NCBI RefSeq assembly: GCF_907164555.1 | Contig: NZ_CAJQZC010000007.1 | Span: 62,001 to 126,000 of the forward strand | Direction: 5' to 3' | Source: Paraburkholderia saeva | GTDB lineage: Bacteria > Pseudomonadota > Gammaproteobacteria > Burkholderiales > Burkholderiaceae | Length of the DNA: 64,000 nt | Shown: positions 8,073 to 17,642 of the stretch, one piece after another | How positions within the stretch are numbered: position 1 is the first letter of the stretch | How the letters are laid out: each line of letters begins with the position of its first letter | Position numbers and translations under genes: made by a program | The notes under the pieces: model-generated | Database searches by the model: none | Told to the model about the DNA's origin: nothing | The model's input: the letters and a program-made list of their open reading frames with translations, nothing else

Positions 8073-8963
8073 ATGAATGCAGTGGCAAGAAAGAAGGGAT
8101 TGGGCCGTGGACTCGAGGCGCTGCTCGGTGGCAGCGCGGACATCACCGAGGCGGTGAAGATCGATGGTGCGCCTAACGTGCTGCCGCTTGGCAAATTACA
8201 GGCTGGCAAGTACCAGCCGCGCACGCGGATGGACGAGGGCGCGCTTCAGGAACTGGCCGCCAGCATCCGCACGCAGGGCGTGATGCAGCCGATCCTGGTG
8301 CGTCCGGTAAGCGCAGAGATGTACGAAATCATCGCGGGTGAGCGTCGTTTTCGTGCCGCGCGCCTGGCTGGGCTCGACGAGGTGCCGGTACTTGTGAAGG
8401 ACGTGCCTGATCAGGCCGCCGCGGCGATGGCGCTGATCGAGAACATCCAGCGCGAAGACCTGAACCCGCTTGAAGAAGCACAGGGCATCCAGCGCCTGCT
8501 CGACGAATTCCACTTCACGCACGAGCAGGCCGCGGAATCCGTGGGGCGTTCGCGTAGCGCGGTATCGAACCTGCTGCGTCTTCTGAATCTGGCGTCGCCC
8601 GTGCAAACGATGCTGCTCGCTGGGGATCTCGACATGGGCCACGCGCGCGCGCTGCTCGCTGTCGACCCCGCGACGCAGATCACACTGGCAAACCAGGTGG
8701 TCAACAAGCGCATGTCGGTTCGTGAGACCGAAAAGCTGGTGACCTCCACGACCAAAGTTGCGCCGGCAGTGAAGGCACGTGTGAGTCACGACGGCGGACG
8801 CGATACCCGTCGTCTGGAGGAAGAGCTGTCCGATCTGCTCGCCGCAACGGTGAAGATCAAGCTCGGTCGGCGCGGGCGAGGGCAGGTGCTCGTCGACTTC
8901 GGCGACCTCGACGCACTGGAAGGCATTCTCGCGCGATTGCGCGGCAACACGGCTACCGCCTGA
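8073..8963 (+). CDS. parB: Chromosome-partitioning protein ParB (Spo0J)
   Basis: A CTP-dependent DNA clamp that loads at parS. The ATG at 8073 has GAGGA upstream and gives the family N-terminus KKGLGRGLEALLGG; a longer in-frame GTG at 8007 adds a Lys-rich tail not usual for the family. Box II GERRFR lies at 89-94 and box III ENIQRED at 123-129 (CTP/Mg contacts). The helix-turn-helix FTHEQAAESVGRSRSAVSN is at about 148-166, and the C-terminus is the dimer domain. The product has 296 residues. Two perfect parS sites lie 2.1 and 3.7 kb upstream. Confidence 0.96.
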   Translation: MNAVARKKGLGRGLEALLGGSADITEAVKIDGAPNVLPLGKLQAGKYQPRTRMDEGALQELAASIRTQGVMQPILVRPVSAEMYEIIAGERRFRAARLAGLDEVPVLVKDVPDQAAAAMALIENIQREDLNPLEEAQGIQRLLDEFHFTHEQAAESVGRSRSAVSNLLRLLNLASPVQTMLLAGDLDMGHARALLAVDPATQITLANQVVNKRMSVRETEKLVTSTTKVAPAVKARVSHDGGRDTRRLEEELSDLLAATVKIKLGRRGRGQVLVDFGDLDALEGILARLRGNTATA

Positions 8964-8975
8964 GCACGCGCGATC

Positions 8976-10124
8976 GTGCCCGCGGCAGAGCGCACGCCGA
9001 AGGCGTCCCGAATCATCATCCGTGAAGTATTCGCGTTAGCGACGAAGGAACCGGTTCTGTCGGTTCTCGTCGCTGCGCTAGTCGTTCTGCAGTGCCTGCA
9101 TCCGCGGCCGTGGGCTTCATTGGCGGCGTCGATCGACTGGCAGACCGTGCTGACGTTGGCCGGACTCCTGATCGTGACGAAAGCCGTCGAATTGTCAGGA
9201 TTCCTGATCTGGATGGCGCATCGCGTCGTGCATCGCATTCATTCGGAGCGCGGCCTTGCGTTTCTGTTGATCGGCCTGGCCGCGGCGCTCTCGACGCTGC
9301 TCACGAACGATGTCGCGTTGTTCGTCGTTGTTCCGCTGGCGCTGTCGCTGCATAAACTGACGCCGTTACCGCTCAAGCGCCTCGTGATTTTCATCGCGCT
9401 GGCGGTCAACGCGGGTTCGATCCTGACACCACTCGGCAACCCGCAGAACCTGTTCCTCTGGCAGACGAGCGGTGTGTCGTTCGGGACATTCGTACGGGCA
9501 CTCGCGCCGCTGTGCGTCGCATTGATGGGGGTGCTGTATCTGCTGGCCGCCGTCTTTTTCCGCGGCAACGCGCTCGATCTTTCGAAGGATACCGAGCCGC
9601 ATCCTGTCGACCGGCCACTTGTCGGCGTCGCGGCGGTGCTGTTCACCGCGTTCGTGCTGCTGGCGGACTCGCATCACGTTGTGATCGGTCTCACGGGCGT
9701 CGCGGCGGGTTTCCTGCTGTGGCGTCCCAAGGCCGTGCTGACCATCGACTGGTTGCTGCTGCTGATCTTCGTGTTCATGTTCATCGTGTTGCGCAGCGTC
9801 GCCGCGCTGCCGTGGGTGCACGAGTTGATCAGCCGCGTCGGCATCGGTTCGCCGTTGCGTGCGTATGCCGCCGGCGCGATCGTGTCGCAGGGCATCAGCA
9901 ATGTACCGGCCGCAATCATGCTGGCCGAATTCACGAAGGACTGGCGCGCGCTGGCGTTCGGCGTGAGCGTCGGCGGCTTCGGCATCGCCATCGGTTCGCT
10001 CGCCAACCTGATTGCCGTGCGCCTTTCACATGAACGCGGAATGTGGCTGCAGTTTCACCTCTTCTCGATCCCTTTCTGGATCGTCAGCGGCGCAATCGGC
10101 GCGGGTCTTCTGTTGCATTTATGA
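8976..10124 (+). CDS. SLC13/ArsB-like anion permease
   Basis: A 382-residue membrane protein with about ten hydrophobic segments. The stretch AALSTLLTNDVALFVVVPLAL with its Asn-Asp pair, and NAGSILTPLGNPQNLFLW, are the paired signature loops of the ion-transporter superfamily that includes ArsB, NhaD and SLC13 citrate carriers; GISNVPAAIMLAEF is the second inverted-repeat half. The substrate cannot be told; arsenite is unlikely without neighbouring ars genes. The GTG start lies 12 bp after parB, so the gene may be transcribed with parAB. Anything more exact than 'anion transporter' would be a guess. Confidence 0.8.
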   Translation: MPAAERTPKASRIIIREVFALATKEPVLSVLVAALVVLQCLHPRPWASLAASIDWQTVLTLAGLLIVTKAVELSGFLIWMAHRVVHRIHSERGLAFLLIGLAAALSTLLTNDVALFVVVPLALSLHKLTPLPLKRLVIFIALAVNAGSILTPLGNPQNLFLWQTSGVSFGTFVRALAPLCVALMGVLYLLAAVFFRGNALDLSKDTEPHPVDRPLVGVAAVLFTAFVLLADSHHVVIGLTGVAAGFLLWRPKAVLTIDWLLLLIFVFMFIVLRSVAALPWVHELISRVGIGSPLRAYAAGAIVSQGISNVPAAIMLAEFTKDWRALAFGVSVGGFGIAIGSLANLIAVRLSHERGMWLQFHLFSIPFWIVSGAIGAGLLLHL

Positions 10125-10154
10125 GACGGCTGCTACAGCGTCCGGCGCAGTGCT

Positions 10155-10177
10155 GAAACGGCACAAATGGCCGTTTC
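10155..10177 (+). terminator. Stem-loop after the anion permease
   Basis: An 8-bp stem GAAACGGC with GCCGTTTC around a 7-base loop lies 30 bp downstream of the permease stop. There is no T-run after it, so it is a weak candidate transcript end. The rest of 10125-10297 shows nothing else recognisable. Confidence 0.35.
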
Positions 10178-10297
10178 GGACCGGTACCATCCGGGTGCGC
10201 CCCGGCCGCCTTACATTTGTCGTGTCTCCCGCAGTAGACAGCCATTTCCCGCATGATGAAGGCGTGTTTCATGCAGGTTATTGGTCGACGTAAAGTC

Positions 10298-10326
10298 TTG
10301 AATTGCCTGCAACTATCGCTTACAAT
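10298..10326 (+). promoter_or_regulatory. Sigma-70 type promoter of the atp operon
   Basis: TTGAAT at 10298-10303 and TACAAT at 10321-10326 are separated by exactly 17 bp. They lie 80 bp before atpI and are the best promoter match in this spacer. Confidence 0.75.
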
Positions 10327-10405
10327 CGCCCGGATTTATTTGCCAGGCAACCCCGTCAGCGGTGCGTAAGCTCGCGGGCTGAACAAGACTCTACGGAACA
10401 CTGTG

Positions 10406-10948
10406 ATGGCGGCTCAATCGTCGAATCAGGCGCCCCACGAAGGGCACGACGAACAGCCCGCAACGCATGCCGTATCCGGGTCTTCGGGGCAGCACGCAGC
10501 GCATGACGAAGCGTGGGACGCTGAGCAGCAAGATAACAATATCGTTCCGCTCACGCGGACTGAAGCTGAAAAGCTGTTTGGTCCGGATGTGAGTCGTCCA
10601 TCGCGCGTTACGCCCTTCCGGGTTGTGATGGCGCAAATGGTTTTGTCCCTGGGAGCAACGCTGCTGTGGTGGCTGTTTTACAAGCCACCGGGTGATGCTG
10701 CGCTGTCTGCATTCCTGGGGGGAGCGATCTGCTGGGTGCCGAGCGCGATGTTCGCGGCACGTCTGAGAACATTGAGCGGCGCCGAAACCGCGATGAGCTG
10801 GATGATCGGCGAAGCGCTCAAGATGGGGGCGACAATTGCGATGTTTGTAGCCATCGCGTTCTGGTATCACGACGTACGCTGGGTTCCGCTGCTCGTGACC
10901 TACCTCATCGCCCTCAAGACGTACTGGATCGCACTCGCCTGGCGGTGA
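10406..10948 (+). CDS. atpI: ATP synthase accessory protein I
   Basis: First gene of the F1Fo operon. The 180-residue product has a hydrophilic, His/Gln/Glu-rich N-terminal 60 residues and then four transmembrane helices in the AtpI pattern (VVMAQMVLSLGATLLWWLF, then LSAFLGGAICWVPSAMFAARL, MSWMIGEALKMGATIAMF, and a last helix ending WIALAWR). AtpI is thought to help assemble the c-ring and is not part of the finished enzyme. ATG at 10406 directly follows a GTG at 10403; either could be used. The long polar N-terminus exceeds the usual 120-130 residue family length. Confidence 0.88.
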   Translation: MAAQSSNQAPHEGHDEQPATHAVSGSSGQHAAHDEAWDAEQQDNNIVPLTRTEAEKLFGPDVSRPSRVTPFRVVMAQMVLSLGATLLWWLFYKPPGDAALSAFLGGAICWVPSAMFAARLRTLSGAETAMSWMIGEALKMGATIAMFVAIAFWYHDVRWVPLLVTYLIALKTYWIALAWR

Positions 10949-11091
10949 GGCACTGAACACACGGCTGGCGCACGGCGTCAGCAACAGGCAGGCGGGTTCG
11001 ACTTGAACCCGCGCCGGCATGTTCCCGCAATAGCGCATTGCAGCGGGAGCAGCCTGGAAAGATTTTCGACAATTTGGGTGGCATTAATCAT

Positions 11092-11943
11092 ATGGCAGCT
11101 AGCGAAGGCACGCGCGCTCTGGATCCGTCCGAGTACATCGCGCACCACTTGCAGAATCTTTCAACCGCGCACCAGACGTCGATTTTCGACATTCACGTCT
11201 GGAATCTGGACACCCTGTTCTGGTCGATCGTTTGCGGTCTGGCCACGATCGCGATCCTGCATCTCGCCGCACGCAAGGCGACGTCCGGCGTACCGGGCCG
11301 TTTCCAGTGCGCAATCGAAATGCTGGTCGAAATGGTCGAGGATCAATCGAAGTCGATGATCCACGGCTCGCGCACCTTCATTGCGCCGCTCGCGCTGACC
11401 GTGTTCGTCTGGGTCGCACTGATGAACTCGCTCGACTTTATCCCTGTCGACCTGCCGGGCCGCGTGATCGGCTGGCTGGGCCTGTCGGAAGTCATCCCGC
11501 ATCACCGCATCGTGCCGACCGCCGACCTGAACGGTACGCTTGGCATCGCACTCGGCGTGTTCGCGCTGATGATTTACTACAACTTCAAGATCAAGGGCGC
11601 CGGCGGCTTCGTGCACGAACTGCTGTCCGCGCCGTTCGGTGCGCATCCGCTGCTGTGGATTCCCAACCTTGCGCTGAACATCATCGAGTTCGTCGCGAAA
11701 ACGGTTTCGCTCGGCATGCGGCTGTTCGGCAACATGTACGCCGGCGAACTGCTGTTCCTGCTGATTGCCCTGCTCGGCAGCATGTGGGGTTTCGGCGCGG
11801 ATGCCTCGGTACTCGGCTTCATCGGCCACGTGATCGCAGGTACGGTGTGGGCGATCTTCCACATTCTGATCGTTCTGCTGCAAGCGTTCATTTTCATGAT
11901 GCTGACGCTGGTGTACATCGGCCAGGCTCACGACACCCACTAA
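11092..11943 (+). CDS. atpB: ATP synthase Fo subunit a
   Basis: Proton half-channel subunit in the membrane. From ATG 11092 the product has 283 residues; the frame is open to 11038 but the extra residues do not fit the family. The essential arginine lies in VSLGMRLFGNMYAGELL, the helix facing the c-ring. Like other proteobacterial forms it has an extended N-terminus and a HHRIVPTADLNGT segment. There is no strong Shine-Dalgarno before 11092. Confidence 0.95.
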   Translation: MAASEGTRALDPSEYIAHHLQNLSTAHQTSIFDIHVWNLDTLFWSIVCGLATIAILHLAARKATSGVPGRFQCAIEMLVEMVEDQSKSMIHGSRTFIAPLALTVFVWVALMNSLDFIPVDLPGRVIGWLGLSEVIPHHRIVPTADLNGTLGIALGVFALMIYYNFKIKGAGGFVHELLSAPFGAHPLLWIPNLALNIIEFVAKTVSLGMRLFGNMYAGELLFLLIALLGSMWGFGADASVLGFIGHVIAGTVWAIFHILIVLLQAFIFMMLTLVYIGQAHDTH

Positions 11944-12025
11944 CGTGGTGCGTCGATTAAAAGAATTGCTTTAGTTTTGTTTCATTAAATCCCAGTTCCA
12001 AAAGACTTTTCACAAAGGAGTGATC

Positions 12026-12295
12026 ATGCAAGCTTTCATCGCCAACATCCAGGGTCTGACCGCCATCGGTATCGGCATCATCATCGGCCTGGGTGCAATC
12101 GGCGCCTGTATCGGTATCGGCCTGATGGGCGGCAAGTACATCGAAGCATGTGCCCGCCAGCCGGAACTGATGAACCCGCTGCAAACCAAGATGTTCCTGC
12201 TGGCTGGTCTGATCGATGCGGCGTTCCTGATTGGCGTTGGTGTGGCAATGCTGTTTGCGTTCGCGAACCCGCTGCTGTCGAAGCTGGCAGGCTGA
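12026..12295 (+). CDS. atpE: ATP synthase Fo subunit c
   Basis: The ring-forming proteolipid, 89 residues: a helical hairpin with a Gly-rich first helix (GIGIIIGLGAIGACIGIG), the polar loop ARQPE and the second helix carrying the proton-binding carboxylate Asp64 in GLIDAAF. The site lacks the sodium-ligand set (the residue partners around 64 are non-polar), which fits proton coupling. AAAGGAG ends six bases before ATG 12026; an upstream in-frame GTG at 12020 lies inside that site and is not the start. Confidence 0.97.
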   Translation: MQAFIANIQGLTAIGIGIIIGLGAIGACIGIGLMGGKYIEACARQPELMNPLQTKMFLLAGLIDAAFLIGVGVAMLFAFANPLLSKLAG

Positions 12296-12356
12296 GGTTC
12301 CTCGGAAGTTTGCGCCTGATCTATAACGGATAAGGGCGCAGGGCGGAACGGGTCTG

Positions 12357-12390
12357 AGGCGCTGATCGACGACAGAATCGATGAGCGCCT
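12357..12390 (+). promoter_or_regulatory. Stem-loop in the atpE-atpF spacer
   Basis: AGGCGCT (12357-12363) pairs with AGCGCCT (12384-12390); after one mismatch five more pairs close an 8-base loop. It has no T-run. Placed after atpE, it could stabilise the upstream message and raise subunit c output relative to subunit b. This is inference from position. Confidence 0.5.
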
Positions 12391-12432
12391 TACCGTTTCA
12401 ATTTCCGAAATAGCAACGTTTAAGGAAACACC

Positions 12433-12903
12433 GTGAATCTCAACGCAACCCTGTTTGCGCAAATGGTCGTGTTCCTGATCCTCGCGTGGTTCACGATGAA
12501 GTTCGTGTGGCCGCCGCTGATCAACGCCCTCGACGAGCGCTCCAAGAAGATTGCCGACGGTCTGTCTGCTGCCGAAAAGGGCAAGGCTGAACTCGAAGCC
12601 GCTCACAAGCGCGTCGACCAGGAACTGGCACAGGCACGCAACGATGGTCAGCAACGTATCGCTGACGCAGAAAAGCGCGCAGTATCAGTCGCAGACGAAA
12701 TCAAGGCCCAGGCACAGGCAGAAGCTGCCCGCATCATTGCGCAGGCCAAGGCTGACGCTGACCAGCAAGTCGTGAAGGCCCGTGAAACGCTGCGTGGCGA
12801 AGTCGCCGCACTGGCTGTGAAGGGCGCCGAACAGATCCTGAAGCGCGAAGTCGACCAGGCAGCTCACGCTGACCTGCTGAATCAACTGAAAGCCGAGCTC
12901 TGA
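12433..12903 (+). CDS. atpF: ATP synthase Fo subunit b
   Basis: Peripheral stalk protein of 156 residues: one N-terminal transmembrane helix (LFAQMVVFLILAWFTMKFVW), then a long Ala/Glu/Lys/Gln-rich coiled coil. Starts with GTG at 12433 behind AAGGAA. The GTG start and the 137-bp spacer with a hairpin before it suggest lower output than atpE. atpH begins 2 bp after the stop. Confidence 0.95.
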   Translation: MNLNATLFAQMVVFLILAWFTMKFVWPPLINALDERSKKIADGLSAAEKGKAELEAAHKRVDQELAQARNDGQQRIADAEKRAVSVADEIKAQAQAEAARIIAQAKADADQQVVKARETLRGEVAALAVKGAEQILKREVDQAAHADLLNQLKAEL

Positions 12904-12905
12904 TC

Positions 12906-13445
12906 ATGGCCGAACTTGCAACCATCGCCCGCCCGTACGCAGAAGCGCTGTTTGGCGTGGCCGAAGCTGGTGACACTGCCGCCTGGTCCACGCTCGTGCA
13001 GGAGCTGGCACAGGTTGCGCGTCTGCCCGAAGTGCTGTCGGTCGCTACGAGCCCGAAAATCAGCCGCGCACAGGTCAGCGAACTGCTGCTGTCCGCGGTG
13101 AAGTCGCCGCTGAAGGACAACGCGCAGGCGAAGAATCTGGTGCAGATGCTGGTCGACAATCATCGTCTGACGCTGCTGCCGGAAATCGCCACGCAGTTCG
13201 AAGCGCTGAAGAACGCCCGCGAAGGTGCGGCCGATGTGCTGATCGTCAGCGCATTTCCGCTCGAAGGCGCGCAGCTGAACGACCTCGTCGCAAGTCTCGA
13301 ACGCAAGTTCAAGCGCAAGCTGAAGCCGACGGTTGAAACCGACGCGTCGCTGATCGGCGGCGTACGGGTGACGGTCGGCGACGAAGTGCTCGATACCTCG
13401 GTCCGCGCGCGGCTCGCCAGCATGCAGACGGCTCTGACGGCCTGA
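12906..13445 (+). CDS. atpH: ATP synthase F1 subunit delta
   Basis: 179-residue OSCP/delta subunit that joins the b-stalk to the top of F1. Family features are the IARPYAEALFGVAE start, the six-helix N-terminal part and the C-terminal segment TVETDASLIGGVRVTVGDEV. It lies 2 bp after atpF and 58 bp before atpA. Confidence 0.95.
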   Translation: MAELATIARPYAEALFGVAEAGDTAAWSTLVQELAQVARLPEVLSVATSPKISRAQVSELLLSAVKSPLKDNAQAKNLVQMLVDNHRLTLLPEIATQFEALKNAREGAADVLIVSAFPLEGAQLNDLVASLERKFKRKLKPTVETDASLIGGVRVTVGDEVLDTSVRARLASMQTALTA

Positions 13446-13503
13446 AGCGCGTAACGCGCCAAAGCGGCTGGCACGCAACAGAATTGACTATCAGGAGCGA
13501 ATA

Positions 13504-15045
13504 ATGCAACTCAATCCCTCTGAGATCAGCGAGCTGATCAAGAGCCGGATCCAGGGCCTTGAAGCGAGCGCAGACGTTCGCAACCAGGGCACCGTGATCT
13601 CCGTGACCGACGGTATCGTGCGTATCCACGGCCTGTCGGAAGTGATGCAGGGCGAAATGCTCGAATTCCCGGGCAACACCTTCGGTCTCGCGCTGAACCT
13701 CGAGCGCGACTCGGTTGGCGCCGTGATTCTGGGTGAATACGAACACATCTCGGAAGGCGACATCGTCAAGACGACGGGCCGCATTCTCGAAGTGCCGGTG
13801 GGTCCGGAACTGCTCGGCCGCGTGGTCGACGCACTCGGCAACCCGATCGACGGCAAGGGCCCGATCAACGCAAAGAAGACCGACGCAATCGAAAAGATCG
13901 CTCCGGGCGTGATCTGGCGTAAGTCGGTTTCGGAGCCGGTCCAAACCGGTCTGAAGTCGATCGACGCGATGGTGCCGGTTGGCCGTGGCCAGCGTGAGCT
14001 GATCATTGGCGACCGTCAGTGCGGCAAGACTGCAGTTGCAGTCGATGCGATCATCAACCAGAAGGGCAAAAACCTCTTCTGTATCTACGTCGCGATCGGC
14101 CAGAAGGCTTCGTCGATCATGAACGTGGTGCGCAAGCTCGAAGAAACCGGCGCGATGGAATACACGATCGTCGTTGCGGCTTCGGCTTCGGAATCGGCTG
14201 CGATGCAGTACCTCGCACCGTACGCCGGCTGCTCGATGGGCGAATATTTCCGCGATCGCGGCCAGGACGCGCTGATCGTGTATGACGACTTGACCAAGCA
14301 AGCCTGGGCCTATCGTCAGATCTCGCTGCTGCTGCGCCGCCCGCCGGGCCGCGAAGCTTACCCGGGTGACGTGTTCTATCTGCACTCGCGTCTGCTGGAA
14401 CGTGCTGCTCGCGTGTCGGAAGACTACGTCGAGAAGTTCACGAACGGCGAAGTGAAGGGCAAGAGCGGTTCGCTGACGGCACTGCCGGTTATTGAAACGC
14501 AGGCAGGCGACGTGACGGCATTCGTTCCGACGAACGTGATCTCGATTACCGACGGCCAGATCTTCCTGGAAACCGACCTCTTCAACGCAGGTATCCGCCC
14601 GGCAATTAACGCCGGCGTGTCGGTGTCGCGCGTGGGTGGTGCGGCTCAGACGAAGGTCGTGAAGAAGCTGTCGGGCGGTATCCGTACCGACCTCGCGCAG
14701 TACCGTGAACTCGCAGCATTCGCGCAGTTCGCATCGGACCTCGACGAAGCAACCCGCAAGCAGCTGGAACGCGGCCGCCGCGTGACGGAACTGCTGAAGC
14801 AGCCGCAATATCAGCCGCTGCAGGTGTGGGAACTGGCTGTCGCGCTGTTCGCAGCGAACAACGGCTACCTCGACGATCTGGAAGTTGCGCAAGTGCTGCC
14901 TTTCGAAAAGGGCCTGCGCGACTACCTGAAGACGAAGCACGCTGATCTGATCAAGCGCGTCGAAGACACCAAGGAACTCTCGAAGGACGATGAAGGCCTG
15001 CTGCACACGGCCCTCAAAGACTTCAAGAAGTCCGGCGCTTACTGA
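13504..15045 (+). CDS. atpA: ATP synthase F1 subunit alpha
   Basis: 513-residue non-catalytic nucleotide-binding subunit. Walker A GDRQCGKT is at 169-176, the arginine finger lies in the region SVSRVGGAAQTK, and the C-terminus ends FKKSGAY. CAGGAG lies 8 bp before the ATG. Sequence is uninterrupted and of standard length. Confidence 0.98.
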   Translation: MQLNPSEISELIKSRIQGLEASADVRNQGTVISVTDGIVRIHGLSEVMQGEMLEFPGNTFGLALNLERDSVGAVILGEYEHISEGDIVKTTGRILEVPVGPELLGRVVDALGNPIDGKGPINAKKTDAIEKIAPGVIWRKSVSEPVQTGLKSIDAMVPVGRGQRELIIGDRQCGKTAVAVDAIINQKGKNLFCIYVAIGQKASSIMNVVRKLEETGAMEYTIVVAASASESAAMQYLAPYAGCSMGEYFRDRGQDALIVYDDLTKQAWAYRQISLLLRRPPGREAYPGDVFYLHSRLLERAARVSEDYVEKFTNGEVKGKSGSLTALPVIETQAGDVTAFVPTNVISITDGQIFLETDLFNAGIRPAINAGVSVSRVGGAAQTKVVKKLSGGIRTDLAQYRELAAFAQFASDLDEATRKQLERGRRVTELLKQPQYQPLQVWELAVALFAANNGYLDDLEVAQVLPFEKGLRDYLKTKHADLIKRVEDTKELSKDDEGLLHTALKDFKKSGAY

Positions 15046-15190
15046 TCCGCGAGTGACCCGCAAGGCATAGGCGGACCTTGAAGCGGCGCGGGCCGCAGGC
15101 AACTGAACCCGCGCTGCTTCGATCGCTTTGCATGGGACCCGGGTAAGCGCTAAAGCACTCACTCGGGCCGGGCCGACAAAGGAGCAAGCA

Positions 15191-16081
15191 ATGGCTGGAA
15201 TGAAGGAAATTCGCGGCAAGATCAAGAGCGTGCAAAACACGCGCAAGATCACGAAAGCGATGGAGATGGTGGCCGCATCGAAGATGCGCCGCGCTCAGGA
15301 GCGCATGCGCGCTGCTCGCCCGTACGCCGACAAGGTCCGCGACATCGCTGCGCACATGAGCCGTGCGAACCCGGAATATCGTCACCCGTTCATGGTGGCG
15401 AACGACGGCGCGAAGACGGCAGGCATCATCCTTGTCACAACCGACAAGGGCCTGTGCGGTGGTATGAACACGAACGTGCTGCGCGCTTCGCTCCAGAAGT
15501 TCAAGGAGCTGGAAGCAGCCGGCAAGTCCATCGAAGCAACGGCGATCGGTACCAAGGGTCTTGGTTTCCTGAACCGTCTGCGTGCGAACGTGGTGTCGAA
15601 TGTTGTCCATCTGGGCGACACGCCGCACCTCGAAAAGCTGATCGGCGCGGTGAAGGTGCAACTCGACCTGTACTCGGAAGGCAAGGTTTCGGCGGTGTAC
15701 CTCGCGTACACGCGCTTCATCAACACGATGAAGCAGGAGCCGGTGATCGAGCAGCTGCTGCCGCTGTCGGCAGAAGACTTCGAGCGCAAGGACGAGAGCG
15801 GTGAAACCGTTACGCCCAACACTTCGTGGGACTACATCTACGAGCCGGACGCGCAGGCAGTGGTGGACGAACTGCTGGTGCGTTATGTCGAAGCGCTGGT
15901 CTATCAGGCCGTCGCGGAAAACATGGCATCGGAGCAGTCGGCACGGATGGTCGCCATGAAGGCCGCTTCGGACAACGCGAAGACGGTCATCAACGAACTG
16001 CAGCTCGTGTACAACAAGAGCCGTCAGGCAGCGATCACGAAAGAACTGTCGGAAATCGTCGGTGGCGCCGCTGCGGTCTGA
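15191..16081 (+). CDS. atpG: ATP synthase F1 subunit gamma
   Basis: Central rotor shaft, 296 residues from ATG 15191, which has AAAGGAG seven bases upstream. The start MAGMKEIRGKIKSVQNTRKI and the end QAAITKELSEIVGGAAAV are the two coiled-coil halves that penetrate the alpha3beta3 head. The frame extends to 15128 but that part lies upstream of the ribosome site. The middle contains TDKGLCGGMN, the family's conserved turn. Confidence 0.97.
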   Translation: MAGMKEIRGKIKSVQNTRKITKAMEMVAASKMRRAQERMRAARPYADKVRDIAAHMSRANPEYRHPFMVANDGAKTAGIILVTTDKGLCGGMNTNVLRASLQKFKELEAAGKSIEATAIGTKGLGFLNRLRANVVSNVVHLGDTPHLEKLIGAVKVQLDLYSEGKVSAVYLAYTRFINTMKQEPVIEQLLPLSAEDFERKDESGETVTPNTSWDYIYEPDAQAVVDELLVRYVEALVYQAVAENMASEQSARMVAMKAASDNAKTVINELQLVYNKSRQAAITKELSEIVGGAAAV

Positions 16082-16157
16082 CCGCGCGCCTCACGGGCGA
16101 ATCCATCGAAACTGCGCCTTTGCGCGAGTGAAGAATTGAGTATCTAAAGGAAAAGCG

Positions 16158-17552
16158 ATGAGTACTACTGCTTTGGTAGAAGGCAAGATCGTACAGTGCA
16201 TCGGCGCGGTGATCGACGTGGAATTTCCGCGTGAAACCATGCCGAAGATTTACGACGCGCTCATTCTCGAAGGTTCGGAACTGACCCTCGAAGTCCAGCA
16301 ACAACTGGGCGACGGCGTCGTCCGTACCATCTGTCTGGGTGCATCCGACGGCCTGCGCCGCGGCACGATCGTCAAGAACACGGGCAACCCGATCAGCGTG
16401 CCGGTTGGCAAGCCGACCCTCGGCCGGATCATGGACGTGCTGGGTCGCCCGATCGACGAAGCCGGCCCGATCAACTCGGACGTGGTTCGTGGCATTCACC
16501 AGAAGGCACCGAAGTTCGACGAACTGTCGCCTTCGACGGAACTGCTCGAAACCGGCATCAAGGTTATCGACCTGATCTGCCCGTTCGCCAAGGGCGGCAA
16601 GGTTGGCCTGTTCGGCGGCGCCGGCGTGGGCAAGACCGTGAACATGATGGAACTCATCAACAACATCGCGAAGGAACACGGCGGTTACTCCGTGTTCGCA
16701 GGCGTTGGCGAGCGTACCCGTGAAGGGAACGACTTCTATCACGAAATGAAGGACTCGAACGTTCTCGACAAGGTCGCGCTGGTGTACGGCCAGATGAACG
16801 AGCCGCCGGGCAACCGTCTGCGCGTTGCGCTGACCGGTCTGACGATGGCTGAGCACTTCCGTGACGAAGGCCTCGACGTGCTGTTCTTCGTCGACAACAT
16901 CTACCGTTTCACGCTGGCCGGTACTGAAGTGTCGGCACTCCTCGGCCGTATGCCGTCGGCAGTGGGCTATCAGCCTACTCTCGCTGAAGAAATGGGCAAG
17001 CTGCAAGAGCGTATTACGTCGACGAAGACCGGCTCGATCACGTCGGTGCAGGCCGTGTACGTCCCTGCGGATGACTTGACCGACCCGTCGCCGGCTACGA
17101 CCTTCGGCCACCTGGACGCAACCGTCGTGTTGTCGCGTGACATCGCTTCGCTGGGTATCTACCCGGCAGTCGACCCGCTCGATTCGACCTCGCGTCAGAT
17201 CGACCCGAACGTGATCGGCGAAGAGCACTACTCGATCACGCGCGGCGTGCAGCAAACGCTGCAACGCTACAAGGAACTGCGCGACATTATCGCGATTCTG
17301 GGTATGGACGAACTGTCGCCGGAAGACAAGCTGTCGGTCGCGCGCGCTCGTAAGATCCAGCGTTTCCTGTCGCAGCCGTTCCACGTTGCTGAAGTGTTCA
17401 CGGGCTCGCCGGGCAAATACGTGCCGCTGAAGGAAACGATCCGCGGCTTCAAGATGATCGTCGAAGGTGAGTGCGATCATCTGCCGGAGCAGGCGTTCTA
17501 CATGGTCGGCACGATTGACGAAGCCTTCGAAAAGGCCAAGAAGATCCAGTAA
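16158..17552 (+). CDS. atpD: ATP synthase F1 subunit beta
   Basis: 464-residue catalytic subunit. Walker A GGAGVGKT is at 153-160, the catalytic glutamate is in GERTREGNDFYHEM, and FVDNIYRFTLAGTEVSALLG with GRMPSAVGYQPTL follow in order. AAAGGAAA precedes the ATG. Standard length and uninterrupted. Confidence 0.98.
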   Translation: MSTTALVEGKIVQCIGAVIDVEFPRETMPKIYDALILEGSELTLEVQQQLGDGVVRTICLGASDGLRRGTIVKNTGNPISVPVGKPTLGRIMDVLGRPIDEAGPINSDVVRGIHQKAPKFDELSPSTELLETGIKVIDLICPFAKGGKVGLFGGAGVGKTVNMMELINNIAKEHGGYSVFAGVGERTREGNDFYHEMKDSNVLDKVALVYGQMNEPPGNRLRVALTGLTMAEHFRDEGLDVLFFVDNIYRFTLAGTEVSALLGRMPSAVGYQPTLAEEMGKLQERITSTKTGSITSVQAVYVPADDLTDPSPATTFGHLDATVVLSRDIASLGIYPAVDPLDSTSRQIDPNVIGEEHYSITRGVQQTLQRYKELRDIIAILGMDELSPEDKLSVARARKIQRFLSQPFHVAEVFTGSPGKYVPLKETIRGFKMIVEGECDHLPEQAFYMVGTIDEAFEKAKKIQ

Positions 17553-17642
17553 GGCTTGAGTGCAGGCAACGAGGCGCGGATTTTGCGGGTATCCAGGTAA
17601 AAGCCGCGCCGAACGCATCACGCTCAACCAGGAATCGACACC